Below, piece after piece: positions 17,309 through 26,603 of a stretch of 53,755 nt of DNA. The position numbers were made by a program, and so were the translations under genes. The first letter of the stretch is position 1. The number at the start of each line of letters is the position of its first letter. Below the pieces are notes generated by a model. The model searched no databases. It was not told the origin of the DNA and saw nothing but the letters and a program-made list of their open reading frames with translations. This stretch comes from Lachnospiraceae bacterium. Lineage in GTDB: Bacteria > Bacillota_A > Clostridia > Lachnospirales > Lachnospiraceae. The stretch is from assembly GCA_017621115.1 (NCBI GenBank), contig JAGATU010000093.1, positions 1 through 53,755 of the forward strand. Reading direction: 5' to 3'.

Positions 17309-18133
17309 ATGAATCCGATTTATCAAAAATTACAGGGATGTTTAAAGAGTGTAAGAGAGAAGACAGATTTTGTGCCTAAGGTAGCAATCGTACTTGGTTC
17401 AGGCCTTGGTGATTATGCAAATGATATAGAAGTAGTCACTGAGATTGATTACAGTGATATTGAGGGATTTCCGGTATCTACGGTTCCGGGACATGCCGGT
17501 AAGTTTATTTTCGGTTATGTAAAAGGTGTGCCTGTTGTATGTATGAAAGGCCGTGTGCATTATTATGAAGGATATCCGATTTCGGATGTTGTACTTCCGA
17601 CCAGACTTATGAAATTAATGGGAGCGGAGACTTTGTTTTTAACTAATGCATCCGGTGGTATCAATCCTTCTTTCAATGCCGGTGATTTTATGATGTTAAC
17701 GGATCATATTTCATTATGGGCACCGAATCCATTAATCGGACAGAATATTGATGAACTGGGAACCAGATTCCCGGATATGACTCATGTATATGATATAGAG
17801 ATTCAGGATATTATCCGCGATGTGGCGGCAAAAGAGGGTATTAAATTGCAGGAAGGTATCTATGCGCAGCTTACAGGTCCGTCTTTTGAATCCCCGGCAG
17901 AGATTCAGTTACTTCATAAACTGGATGTAGATGCGGTGGGTATGTCTACGGTTGTGGAGGCAATTGCAGCTAATCATATGGGAATGAAGATTTGCGGTAT
18001 TTCCTGCGTATGTAATCTTGCGGCCGGTATGACGGACAACCCTCTGACTCACGAAGAAGTACAGCAGGCGGCCGCTGAAGCAGCACCGAAGTTTAAGAAA
18101 TTGGTAACAGAAGTTGTTGCCAGACTCGGGTAA
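17309..18133 (+). CDS. punA: Purine-nucleoside phosphorylase, trimeric type
   Basis: The product is 274 residues from ATG 17309, preferred over ATG 17303 because AAAGAGG ends 7 nt before it. Family segments are IVLGSGLGDYA (phosphate site, about residues 26-36), GRVHYYEGY, TNASGGINPSF, GPSFESPAE and GMSTVVEAIAANHMG. It splits inosine, guanosine or the deoxy forms with phosphate to free base and (deoxy)ribose-1-phosphate in the cytosol. It is followed by a deaminase and a purine permease, forming a salvage operon. Confidence 0.94.
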   Translation: MNPIYQKLQGCLKSVREKTDFVPKVAIVLGSGLGDYANDIEVVTEIDYSDIEGFPVSTVPGHAGKFIFGYVKGVPVVCMKGRVHYYEGYPISDVVLPTRLMKLMGAETLFLTNASGGINPSFNAGDFMMLTDHISLWAPNPLIGQNIDELGTRFPDMTHVYDIEIQDIIRDVAAKEGIKLQEGIYAQLTGPSFESPAEIQLLHKLDVDAVGMSTVVEAIAANHMGMKICGISCVCNLAAGMTDNPLTHEEVQQAAAEAAPKFKKLVTEVVARLG

Positions 18134-18182
18134 AAGATTATTAGTATAAGAGGTCATTACTGAAGTTGAAAGGTGATATACA

Positions 18183-19463
18183 ATGAATATTCGTTTTTAT
18201 AATGCCAGAGTTCTTACCATGGCAGACGGAGAGGATTTATTTGAAGGAGAAGTATGGGTATCTGGTAATAAAATAGCTTATGCAGGTACAGCTGATGAGG
18301 CTCCTGCAATATTAAATTGGGACAGGGAAGTAGATTGCGAAGGTAATGTATTAATGCCCGGTTTTAAGAATGCCCATACGCATTCGGCGATGACGGTTTT
18401 CCGTTCGCTTGCGGATGATTTAAATCTTCAGGATTGGTTGAATACCATGATTTTCCCAAGGGAAGCGAAGATGACGGGAGAGGATTGTTATACACTTACG
18501 AAACTTGCAATTTTGGAATATCTGACAACCGGTGTGACAGCAATCGCAGATATGTATTTAACGCCTGAGACAATTGCAGATGCCTGTGCCGAGATGGGGA
18601 TGCGGTGTGTACTTGTCAGTGGTCTGAATATGTTTGGCCCTGCTATGAGTGTGATGGAAGACAGGTTCAATAATTTGAACGGTAAATATGATCTTGTAAG
18701 TTATAAAATGGGTCTTCATGCGGAATATACCTGTCCAAAAGAACTTTTGGAAGAAGCATCTGAATTGATTCATAAGTATAAAGCACCATTATATGTTCAT
18801 ATGTCAGAGACGAAGACGGAAGTGGATGAATGTATCGAAAGATACGGTATGACTCCGCCGGCTCTGTTTGAAAAATTAGGCCTTTTTGATTTCGGTGGAA
18901 CAATTTATCATGGTGTACATATTACAGATGAAGATATGGAAATATTAAAACGTCACAATATCCATGTGGCTTCCAATCCGGCTTCCAATGCCAAACTTGC
19001 AAGCGGTATTGCTCCGATTTCCAAATATCTGGAAAAAGAAATTCCTGTTTCAATCGGAACAGACGGGGCGTCCAGCAATAACTGTCTGGATATGTTCCGT
19101 GAGATGTTCTTAATTACTGCATTAGCTAAGATTAAGGATAATGATCCGAGTGCAGTTCCGGCAATGGAGGTACTTAAGATGGCTACCGTTAATGGTGCTA
19201 TCGGTATGGAACTTCCGGATTGTGATGTACTTGCCAAAGGTAAGTTTGCTGATATGATTATGATTGATTTACATCAGCCGAATATGCAGCCGCTTCATAA
19301 TATCTGTAAGAATATTGTCTATAGCGGTAGTAAGATGAACGTTAAGATGACGATGATTAACGGTAAGATTTTATACGAAGACGGTAAATTTTTATGTTGT
19401 GATGATGTCGAAGCGCTTTATGCTGAGTGTAACGCCATCAAGGAACGCTTAAAAGATTGTTAA
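18183..19463 (+). CDS. mtaD: 5-methylthioadenosine/S-adenosylhomocysteine/adenosine deaminase
   Basis: The 426-residue amidohydrolase has the deaminase metal set: NAHTHSAM (HxH at about 65-67), MGLHAEYTCP, LYVHMSETKTE, YHGVHI and SIGTDGASSNN with the catalytic Asp. The family (MtaD/SsnA-like) deaminates MTA, SAH or adenosine to the inosine-type nucleoside. Placed between PNP and a purine permease, it would feed inosine to PNP. AAAGGTGA precedes the ATG, and the gap to PNP is 49 nt. Exact substrate preference cannot be read from the sequence. Confidence 0.88.
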   Translation: MNIRFYNARVLTMADGEDLFEGEVWVSGNKIAYAGTADEAPAILNWDREVDCEGNVLMPGFKNAHTHSAMTVFRSLADDLNLQDWLNTMIFPREAKMTGEDCYTLTKLAILEYLTTGVTAIADMYLTPETIADACAEMGMRCVLVSGLNMFGPAMSVMEDRFNNLNGKYDLVSYKMGLHAEYTCPKELLEEASELIHKYKAPLYVHMSETKTEVDECIERYGMTPPALFEKLGLFDFGGTIYHGVHITDEDMEILKRHNIHVASNPASNAKLASGIAPISKYLEKEIPVSIGTDGASSNNCLDMFREMFLITALAKIKDNDPSAVPAMEVLKMATVNGAIGMELPDCDVLAKGKFADMIMIDLHQPNMQPLHNICKNIVYSGSKMNVKMTMINGKILYEDGKFLCCDDVEALYAECNAIKERLKDC

Positions 19464-19533
19464 GCTATATGCTTTACAATAAATTGGGGTTGGGAGGTAA
19501 TCCCGTAAATCTATTTACACAGGAGGGTAAATC

Positions 19534-20907
19534 ATGTTAGAAAAGTTTTTCAAACTTAAGGAAAACAACACGGATGTAAAGACAGAAGTACTTGCCGGTT
19601 TAACTACATTTATGACCATGGCATATATTCTGGCTGTTAATCCAAGCATTCTTTCTGCAACAGGAATGGATGCACAGGCGATTCTTATCGCTACAGCACT
19701 TGCTTCATTTGTAGGTACTGCTTTAATGGCACTTTTTGCAAACTATCCGTTTGCGCTTGCTCCAGGTATGGGTCTTAATGCTTATTTTGCCTACACAGTA
19801 GTACTTGGAATGGGATATTCATGGCAGGTGGCTTTACTTGCAGTATTTGTGGAAGGTCTTATCTTCATCGTATTATCTTTAACAAATGTACGTGAAGCAA
19901 TTTTCAATTCTATTCCTATGACTCTTAAGTCAGCAGTTTCTGTTGGTATTGGTTTATTTATTGCATTTATCGGTCTTCAGGATGCAAAATTAATCGTTAA
20001 TAACGATTCTACATTAGTATCTTACCAGACATTTAAAGGTGATTTGTTTAATTCCGTAGGTGTTGGTGCGATTCTTGCACTCATCGGTGTTATTATTACA
20101 GCCGTATTCCTTGTTAAAAAGGTAAAAGGCGGTATTTTATTCGGTATTCTTGCAACTTGGATTTTAGGTATTATCTGCGAACTTGTTGGCATTTATGTTC
20201 CTAATGTTGATGCAGGTATGTACTCTGTTATTCCTACAGCAATTGTAAGTTTTGATTTAAGTCCTCTTGGATTGACATTTGGTCAGGTATTCAATACATC
20301 TGCTTGGGGAAGCATTGATATTATCAACTTTATCGTTGTTGTATTTGCATTCCTTTTTGTAGACGTTTTCGATACATTGGGAACATTGATTGGTGTATCT
20401 ACTAAGGCCGGTATGCTTGATGAAAACGGCAAATTACCTAGAATTAAAGGTGCTTTAATGGCTGACTCCGTTGCTACATCTTTTGGCGCAATCTGTGGTA
20501 CTTCTACAGTTACAACATATGTTGAATCAGCTTCCGGTGCAGCAGAAGGCGGTAGAACAGGTCTTACAGCAATCGTTACAGGTTTATTATTCCTTTTAGC
20601 GGTTATTTTCAGTCCATTGTTCCTTTCCATTCCTTCATTTGCTATCGCTCCGGCATTAATCGTAGTTGGTTTCTTCATGATGGCTTCTGTTGTTAAGGTT
20701 GACTGGGAAGATGCTTCTGAAGGCGTTCCGGCATTCCTTTGCATCATCGCTATGCCACTTGCATACAGCATCTCAGAAGGTATCGCTATCGGCGTTATTT
20801 CTTGGACAATTATCAACCTTGTTACAGGCAAAGCTAAAGATAAGAAGATTAGTCCTTTAATGTATGTATTAACAGTATTATTTATTTGTAAGTATATTTT
20901 CTTATAA
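19534..20907 (+). CDS. NCS2-family purine permease (AzgA-like)
   Basis: The 457-residue membrane protein starts with LTTFMTMAYILAVNP and continues with APGMGLNAYFAYTVV, the NCS2/AzgA signatures; FDTLGTLIGVSTKAG and STVTTYVESASGAAEGGRTGL are seen in the second half. About 12 to 14 helices are predicted. The AzgA branch imports hypoxanthine, guanine or adenine with protons. The short leader (19464-19533) has the inverted repeat GTAAAT-CT-ATTTAC (19505-19518) but no purine riboswitch. AGGAGGG precedes the ATG. Confidence 0.92.
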   Translation: MLEKFFKLKENNTDVKTEVLAGLTTFMTMAYILAVNPSILSATGMDAQAILIATALASFVGTALMALFANYPFALAPGMGLNAYFAYTVVLGMGYSWQVALLAVFVEGLIFIVLSLTNVREAIFNSIPMTLKSAVSVGIGLFIAFIGLQDAKLIVNNDSTLVSYQTFKGDLFNSVGVGAILALIGVIITAVFLVKKVKGGILFGILATWILGIICELVGIYVPNVDAGMYSVIPTAIVSFDLSPLGLTFGQVFNTSAWGSIDIINFIVVVFAFLFVDVFDTLGTLIGVSTKAGMLDENGKLPRIKGALMADSVATSFGAICGTSTVTTYVESASGAAEGGRTGLTAIVTGLLFLLAVIFSPLFLSIPSFAIAPALIVVGFFMMASVVKVDWEDASEGVPAFLCIIAMPLAYSISEGIAIGVISWTIINLVTGKAKDKKISPLMYVLTVLFICKYIFL

Positions 20908-20927
20908 AATTGTATTTTTATTAAGTG

Positions 20928-20970
20928 ATACAGGGCGGGGCATAAGCCCCGCCTTCTGTATGATTTTTTT
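20928..20970 (+). terminator. Terminator after the purine permease
   Basis: GCGGGGC and GCCCCGC flank an ATAA loop, extended by ATACAG with CTGTAT; the run of seven T ends at 20970. Confidence 0.92.
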
Positions 20971-20990
20971 AATTGTAAAAGGGTATATTT

Positions 20991-22670
20991 ATGGTCGAAG
21001 TATTTGGATTTTTGATTATTGTACTTGTTTGGATATTGATTTTCTTTATCAGCGGTGCAATCAACGAGCGTAAAATGCTCAAATCATATAAAGAGAAACT
21101 GATAACAGAATACGGAAGTAATAATAAAAGAGAATATAAGAACGAAGAGTTTTCACATATAAACGCTTATTATAAGAAACATAAATCCGGCTATTATTTG
21201 GATGATATTACCTGGAATGATTTGAATATGGATGATATCTATAAACAGATGGATTATGCCAAGTCATCCGCAGGGGATGAGTATTTATATTATCTGTTAA
21301 GAACTCCCAAAACAGAGATGTCGGATTGGACGGATTATGAAGAAAAAGTGTCGTATTTTATGACTCATGAAAAAGAACGTGTTGCATTACAACTTGCGCT
21401 TCATAAAATGGGCCGTACAGGTAAATACAGCATCTACGATTATCTTGATAATCTTGAAGGTCTTGGGAAAAGAAGTAGTATTAAAAGTATAGTGGCTGAT
21501 ATTATACTGGTTGCTTCGATTATATTGATGTTTATAAATTTAAGTTGGGGATTGGTAATCTTTTTTATTACACTTTTATTTAATGTGAAAGAGTACCTTT
21601 CAAAGAAAGGCGAGATAGATCCCTATATAACAAGTTTCCGCTACTTGTTTCGTGTGTTGGATGAAGTGGATGAACTTAAAAAACTAAAAACACCGGTTAT
21701 TGGGCATGAAATCAAAGAACTTTCGGCTTTAAAAGAACGATTTGCAAATTTTATGCGTTTTTCATATCTGTTAATGTCACCCGGTCGTATGAGCGGGGAT
21801 ATGATGGAAATAGGTTTGGATTATGTCCGTATGATTTTTCATTTGGATATTATCAAATTTAACTCGATGCTGGAGCATGTCTGCGCCCATAAACGGGAAA
21901 TAGACCGTATGCTTACAATTATCGGTCATTTGGATGTGCTATTATGTGTGGGAGAATACAGAACCTATTTAGAAGAATATTCAATTCCGGAATACAAGGC
22001 AGGTGCTTATCAGGCAGAAGCGTTGTATCATCCGCTTTTACAACAACCTGTAAAGAATGATGTGAATGTAATGAAAAGTATGCTGATTACAGGCTCCAAT
22101 GCATCCGGTAAATCGACATTTTTAAAAACATTGGCACTAAATGCGGTTCTTGCGCAGAGTATTCATACTGTATGCGCAGACTCCTATATAGCTGATTATT
22201 TCCGTATATATTCTTCTTTGACGCTTAAGGACAATATTTTTGACGGGGACAGTTATTATATGGCAGAAATAAAGTCAATCAAGCGTATAATGGATGCATA
22301 TGCCAAAGAAGGTGCTCCGGTTCTTGCTTTTGTGGATGAAGTTCTTAGGGGTACCAATACGATTGAGAGAATTTCAGCATCGAGTGTTATATTACAACAG
22401 ATGGCAGGTTTAAACGGATTCTGCTTTGCTGCAACACATGATTTGGAACTTACCGAGATTCTGAAAAACTATTACGAAAACGTACATTTTGAAGAATCTA
22501 TTGAGAATAATGATATTGTATTTCCGTATCGTTTACAGAAAGGAAAAGCAACATCAAGAAATGCGATTGCATTGCTTGCTATTATGGGATATGATAGTGC
22601 TATCACAAATATGGCGCGCAATCAGGCGCAGCGTTTTGAAATTAATCATAAATGGGAGGTCCTTCCATGA
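20991..22670 (+). CDS. Membrane-anchored MutS-family ATPase
   Basis: The 559-residue protein has a transmembrane helix at about 3-21 and a hydrophobic hairpin at about 167-198, a helical core, and a MutS-type ABC ATPase at the C-terminus: Walker A TGSNASGKST (367-376), the YMAEIKSI signature (about 423-430), Walker B APVLAFVDEVLRGT (442-455) and the THDLEL switch. The mismatch-binding and connector domains of MutS are missing. The function of these membrane MutS relatives is not known; DNA repair should not be assumed. Its TGA overlaps the rnhA ATG (ATGA), so they are translationally coupled. Confidence 0.85.
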   Translation: MVEVFGFLIIVLVWILIFFISGAINERKMLKSYKEKLITEYGSNNKREYKNEEFSHINAYYKKHKSGYYLDDITWNDLNMDDIYKQMDYAKSSAGDEYLYYLLRTPKTEMSDWTDYEEKVSYFMTHEKERVALQLALHKMGRTGKYSIYDYLDNLEGLGKRSSIKSIVADIILVASIILMFINLSWGLVIFFITLLFNVKEYLSKKGEIDPYITSFRYLFRVLDEVDELKKLKTPVIGHEIKELSALKERFANFMRFSYLLMSPGRMSGDMMEIGLDYVRMIFHLDIIKFNSMLEHVCAHKREIDRMLTIIGHLDVLLCVGEYRTYLEEYSIPEYKAGAYQAEALYHPLLQQPVKNDVNVMKSMLITGSNASGKSTFLKTLALNAVLAQSIHTVCADSYIADYFRIYSSLTLKDNIFDGDSYYMAEIKSIKRIMDAYAKEGAPVLAFVDEVLRGTNTIERISASSVILQQMAGLNGFCFAATHDLELTEILKNYYENVHFEESIENNDIVFPYRLQKGKATSRNAIALLAIMGYDSAITNMARNQAQRFEINHKWEVLP

Positions 22671-23158
22671 ATGTAACATTATACAGTGACGGTAGCGCCA
22701 GAGGGAATCCTAACGGACCGGGCGGATACGGATGTATTCTTCATTATATTGATGGTAATGGAAAGTTACATGAGCGGGAATACAGTGCAGGATTTGTTCA
22801 GACAACGAATAACCGGATGGAACTTCTTGGTGTCATAACAGGTTTAGAGGCATTAACAAAACCATGTCGGGTAGAGGTAATTACTGACTCCAAATATGTA
22901 TCGGATGCGTTTAATGCTCATTGGATTGATTCCTGGGTGAAAAAGGGCTGGAAACGCGGTAAGAATGAAGAAGTTAAGAATGTAGATTTGTGGAAACGTT
23001 TGTTAAAGGCTATGGAACCGCATCAGGTTACTTTTACATGGGTAAAGGGGCATGCCGGTCATCCTGAAAATGAACGTTGCGACGTGCTTGCAACGAGTGC
23101 AGCTGACGGAGAGAATCTGCTTATTGATGAAGAATTTAATGAAATGAAGGAGATATAA
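22667..23158 (+). CDS. rnhA: Ribonuclease HI
   Basis: The product is 163 residues from ATG 22667, which has GGGAGG 8 nt upstream; an in-frame ATG at 22652 lies before this site. The four catalytic acids are in YSDGSARGNPNGPGGYG, NNRMELLGV, ITDSKYV and GHAGHPENERCD. It degrades the RNA strand of RNA-DNA hybrids, such as primers and R-loops. The length is like E. coli RNase HI (155). It overlaps the MutS-like gene by 4 nt and is followed directly by a small membrane protein gene. Confidence 0.95.
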   Translation: MNVTLYSDGSARGNPNGPGGYGCILHYIDGNGKLHEREYSAGFVQTTNNRMELLGVITGLEALTKPCRVEVITDSKYVSDAFNAHWIDSWVKKGWKRGKNEEVKNVDLWKRLLKAMEPHQVTFTWVKGHAGHPENERCDVLATSAADGENLLIDEEFNEMKEI

Positions 23159-23159
23159 A

Positions 23160-23321
23160 ATGGTTAATGCTTTTTTGGCAAATTTTGTTGCGTATTTGAT
23201 TGTGTTTTTAGTGTTTGTAGGATGTGCAGTTGCTGCTGCTTTTGCGGGTATTGCACTTCGTAAGAAAAAGAATGCAAAGGAAGAGGTTTTAAATGGCGAA
23301 ATCTCCGAATCAGAAGCTTAA
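23160..23321 (+). CDS. Small single-pass membrane protein
   Basis: This 53-residue reading frame starts with ATG at 23160, 1 nt after the rnhA stop, behind AAGGAGAT. Residues 9-33 form one hydrophobic helix (VAYLIVFLVFVGCAVAAA and on), followed by RKKKNAKEE, so the C-terminus should be cytoplasmic. Its last 29 nt overlap the WYL regulator gene. Strong ribosome binding site, membrane topology and tight packing support a real gene; small proteins of this look in related bacteria are sometimes misnamed vanadium nitrogenase. Function unknown. Confidence 0.72.
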   Translation: MVNAFLANFVAYLIVFLVFVGCAVAAAFAGIALRKKKNAKEEVLNGEISESEA

Positions 23322-24273
23322 ATTATTATATTTGGTTGATATACTGGAACGTAAGACGGATGAAAATCATCCGATGACGGCTGCTGCCTTGATTGAAGAA
23401 CTTGCCAAAGTGGAAGTTACTGCCGAACGCAAGAGTATTTATGATGATATCAATCAGTTGATTGATTTTGGTTATGATATTGTCCATAATAAGGCAAGAG
23501 TCGGTGGCGGATATTATATGGCGTCACGTAGATTTGAATTGGCAGAACTTAAAGTTTTGGTTGATTCTGTTCAGGCATCACGATTTATTTCTGTCAAGAA
23601 GACACGTGATCTGATTGATAAATTGGAAAAACTTTGCAGTATTCATGAAGAGAAGCAGTTAAAACGCCAGGTTTATGTTTTAAACCGGATTAAAACTGAT
23701 AATGAGAGCATTTTTTATAATGTCGATTATATTCATGAGGCGATTCATTGTAATCGGCAGATCTCATTCCAGTATTATGAGTGGAGTACTTCCAAGGAGA
23801 TGAAGTTGCGCCGTAATGGCGAACGGTATATTGTCAGTCCACTTGGTCTTATTTGGGATGATGAGAATTATTATCTTATTGCTTACGAAGAGGATAACGG
23901 AATCCGTCATTACCGTGTAGACAAGATGAAATCCATAGAGATCATGGATGAATTCCGGTTGGAAGAAAGTGGATATCGTGAGTTTGATCCGGCTATATAC
24001 AGTAATAAAGTATTCGGCATGTATGGTGGTGAAATAAGTACGGTTACTCTTGCATTTCCGGAACATTTGACCGGTGTAATGCTTGACAGATTCGGTAAAG
24101 AAGTAATTCTTAGAAAGGACACAACAGGTTACAGTATCCGGACAGATATAGTAATCAGTGACCATTTCTTCGGATGGCTCGCAGGTCTGGGTAAATCGGT
24201 TAAAATTGTTTCTCCGGATGATATCAGACAACAATACAAACAATATTTATCGGACATTTTGAAAGAAATATAA
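23293..24273 (+). CDS. WYL-domain transcriptional regulator
   Basis: The 326-residue protein has an N-terminal winged helix-turn-helix (residues 5-75, ending GGGYYMASR) and a WYL domain (about 135-225) with FQYYEWS, YIVSPLGLIWDDENYYLIAY and RHYRVDKM, then a C-terminal WCX-like part. WYL domains bind ligands or nucleic acid and control transcription. No target is evident in the window. AAGGAAGAGG inside the small upstream gene serves as ribosome binding site. Confidence 0.88.
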   Translation: MAKSPNQKLKLLYLVDILERKTDENHPMTAAALIEELAKVEVTAERKSIYDDINQLIDFGYDIVHNKARVGGGYYMASRRFELAELKVLVDSVQASRFISVKKTRDLIDKLEKLCSIHEEKQLKRQVYVLNRIKTDNESIFYNVDYIHEAIHCNRQISFQYYEWSTSKEMKLRRNGERYIVSPLGLIWDDENYYLIAYEEDNGIRHYRVDKMKSIEIMDEFRLEESGYREFDPAIYSNKVFGMYGGEISTVTLAFPEHLTGVMLDRFGKEVILRKDTTGYSIRTDIVISDHFFGWLAGLGKSVKIVSPDDIRQQYKQYLSDILKEI

Positions 24274-24294
24274 TAGATAAAATTAAGATTTTTT

Positions 24295-24332
24295 AAGAAT
24301 GGAGTTTTTAACAAAAATTCCATTCTTTTTTT
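24295..24332 (+). terminator. Terminator after the WYL regulator
   Basis: AAGAATGGA (24295-24303) pairs with TCCATTCTT (24319-24327), extended inwards by TTTTT/AAAAA; a T-run follows. Confidence 0.88.
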
Positions 24333-24356
24333 GTTTATAATTTCGTTTTGTATTCA

Positions 24357-24385
24357 TTGACACTAAATCTATATTATTTTATACT
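24357..24385 (+). promoter_or_regulatory. Sigma-A promoter of nrdD
   Basis: TTGACA (24357-24362), 17 nt and TATACT (24380-24385), about 35 nt before the nrdD start. Confidence 0.85.
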
Positions 24386-24406
24386 TTTGAATACAATATA
24401 TAGTAT
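24360..24406 (+). promoter_or_regulatory. Tandem NrdR boxes
   Basis: The downstream box at 24391-24406 (ATACAATATATAGTAT) fits the NrdR core CwAtATaTwG. A weaker box at 24360-24375 (ACACTAAATCTATATT) matches most positions. They start 31 bp apart, three helical turns, with 15 bp between, which is the usual NrdR arrangement. One overlaps the -35 element and the other the transcription start, so bound NrdR would block the promoter. Confidence 0.72.
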
Positions 24407-24420
24407 GAGGGAGTTTTTGT

Positions 24421-26601
24421 ATGTTTGAAGGTGTAACAGAAGAAAAGATGGATTATGGTCAGACTTATAAGCCGGAAAGAGTTGTTGTTGTAATTAAGAA
24501 GGATGGAAGTACCGAGGAGTTTAATGTTTCTAAGGTAATTTCTGCAGTTGGTAAGAGTGCTTATCGTGCATTAACCAAATTTTCCGAGACTGAGAAACAG
24601 TTAATCTGTCAGTATGTTATCGAAAAAGTAAATGAACTGGAAGTGGATGAAGTCCCGATTCCGATTATGCACAATATTGTCGAAAGTGCATTGGAACAGG
24701 TAAAACCGATTGTAGCAAAGAGTTATCGTGATTACCGTAATTATAAGCAGGATTTCGTCCGCATGCTGGATGATGTATATAAGAAGAGTCAGTCCATTAT
24801 GTACGTTGGTGATAAGGAAAATGCCAATACTGATTCGGCTTTGGTTTCTACAAAACGTTCTTTGATTTTTAACCAGTTAAACAAGGAATTATACCAAAAA
24901 TTCTTTATGACTACAGAAGAAATCCAGGCTTGTCGTGACGGATATATTTATGTGCATGATATGTCAGCACGTCGTGATACGATGAACTGTTGTCTTTTTG
25001 ATGTACAGAATGTATTATCCGGTGGTTTTGAGATGGGTAATATCTGGTACAATGAACCTAAGACTTTGGATACAGCATTTGACGTAATCGGTGATATTGT
25101 TCTTAGTGCTGCAAGCCAGCAGTACGGTGGATTTACAGTACCGAGTGTGGATTATATTTTAGAGCCGTATGCCGAGAAGTCCTACAAGAAATATATTGAG
25201 AAATATTTAAAACTCGGTATTGATAAAGAGACAGCCGAAGCGGAAGCGTATGCGGATGTCTGCAAAGAAATGGAACAGGGATTCCAGGGATGGGAATATA
25301 AGTTTAATACAGTTGCCAGCAGCCGTGGTGATTATCCGTTTATTACGGTTACCGCAGGTACGGCTACCGGTAGATTTGCGAAACTGGCAACTATTACTAT
25401 GTTAAATGTCCGTAGAAAAGGACAGGGAAAGGCTGAACATAAGAAGCCGGTATTATTCCCTAAGATTGTATTTTTATATGATGAGAATTTACATGGACCG
25501 GGCAAGGAACTGGAAGATGTATTTGAAGCAGGTGTAAAATGTTCCGCTAAGACCATGTATCCTGACTGGCTCAGCTTGACAGGTAAGGGTTATATTGCAA
25601 GTATGTACAAGCAATACGGTAAGATTATTTCCCCGATGGGTTGCCGTGCATTCCTTTCTCCTTGGTATGAAAGAGGAGGTATGCATCCTGCAGACGAGAA
25701 TGATTCCCCTATTTTTGTCGGTCGTTTTAATATTGGTGCAGTGAGCCTTCATTTACCGATGATTCTTGCAAAAGCAAGACAGGAAAGTAAGGATTTCTAT
25801 GATGTATTGGATTACTATTTGAATTTAATCCGTCAGCTTCATATCCGCACCTATGCCTATTTGGGTGAGATGCGTGCGTCTACCAATCCGCTTGCTTATT
25901 GCGAAGGCGGTTTCCTTGGCGGACATTTAAAACTTACCGATAAGATTAAGCCATTATTAAAAGCGGCAACCGCTTCTTTCGGTATTACTGCATTTAATGA
26001 ATTACAGATGCTCTATAATGGTAAATCATTGGTAGAAGACGGTGCATTTGCCCTTGAAGTACTCGAACATATAAATAAAAGAATTGCTGAATTTAAAGAA
26101 GAAGACGGTAATTTATATGCCATTTACGGAACTCCTGCAGAGAATCTCTGCGGCCTTCAGGTTCAGCAGTTTAGAAAGAAATACGGTATTATCGAAGGTG
26201 TTTCCGATAGGGATTATGTATCCAACAGTTTCCATTGCCATGTTTCGGAAGACATTACTCCGATTGAAAAACAGAATTTGGAATTTAGATTTTGGGAACT
26301 TTCAAACGGCGGCAAAATCCAGTATGTAAAATATCCGATTGATTATAATATCGAAGCAGTAAAAACTCTTATCAGAAGAGCGATGGAAATGGGATTTTAT
26401 GAAGGTGTAAATCTTTCGTTGGCATATTGTGATGATTGCGGACATCAGGAACTGGAGATGGATGTTTGTCCAAAATGCGGCAGTAAGAATCTGACCAAAA
26501 TTGACCGAATGAACGGTTATTTGTCTTATTCCCGTGTACATGGTGATACAAGACTTAATGATGCCAAAATGGCGGAAATTGCAGAAAGGAAAAGCATGTA
26601 A
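24421..26601 (+). CDS. nrdD: Anaerobic ribonucleoside-triphosphate reductase
   Basis: The 726-residue class III reductase starts with an ATP-cone (residues about 18-105, VVIKKDGSTEEFNVSKV) that senses ATP/dATP. The barrel follows, including MNCCLFDVQNVLSGGF and GRFNIGAVSLHLP. A zinc site CDDC...CPKC lies near 680-695, and the glycyl radical loop RMNGYL puts the radical Gly at about residue 699. It makes dNTPs from NTPs without oxygen. GAGGGAG precedes the ATG. The nrdG activase lies 2 nt downstream. Regulation by NrdR is predicted from the promoter boxes. Confidence 0.97.
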   Translation: MFEGVTEEKMDYGQTYKPERVVVVIKKDGSTEEFNVSKVISAVGKSAYRALTKFSETEKQLICQYVIEKVNELEVDEVPIPIMHNIVESALEQVKPIVAKSYRDYRNYKQDFVRMLDDVYKKSQSIMYVGDKENANTDSALVSTKRSLIFNQLNKELYQKFFMTTEEIQACRDGYIYVHDMSARRDTMNCCLFDVQNVLSGGFEMGNIWYNEPKTLDTAFDVIGDIVLSAASQQYGGFTVPSVDYILEPYAEKSYKKYIEKYLKLGIDKETAEAEAYADVCKEMEQGFQGWEYKFNTVASSRGDYPFITVTAGTATGRFAKLATITMLNVRRKGQGKAEHKKPVLFPKIVFLYDENLHGPGKELEDVFEAGVKCSAKTMYPDWLSLTGKGYIASMYKQYGKIISPMGCRAFLSPWYERGGMHPADENDSPIFVGRFNIGAVSLHLPMILAKARQESKDFYDVLDYYLNLIRQLHIRTYAYLGEMRASTNPLAYCEGGFLGGHLKLTDKIKPLLKAATASFGITAFNELQMLYNGKSLVEDGAFALEVLEHINKRIAEFKEEDGNLYAIYGTPAENLCGLQVQQFRKKYGIIEGVSDRDYVSNSFHCHVSEDITPIEKQNLEFRFWELSNGGKIQYVKYPIDYNIEAVKTLIRRAMEMGFYEGVNLSLAYCDDCGHQELEMDVCPKCGSKNLTKIDRMNGYLSYSRVHGDTRLNDAKMAEIAERKSM

Positions 26602-26603
26602 CA

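Noticed and set aside
19464..19533. Purine riboswitch before the purine permease
   Set aside because: The 70-nt leader lacks the conserved three-way junction bases; only a short GTAAAT-CT-ATTTAC repeat is present.
23160..23321. Naming the 53-residue protein a nitrogenase
   Set aside because: It is one membrane helix with a basic tail and has no metal-cluster motif.
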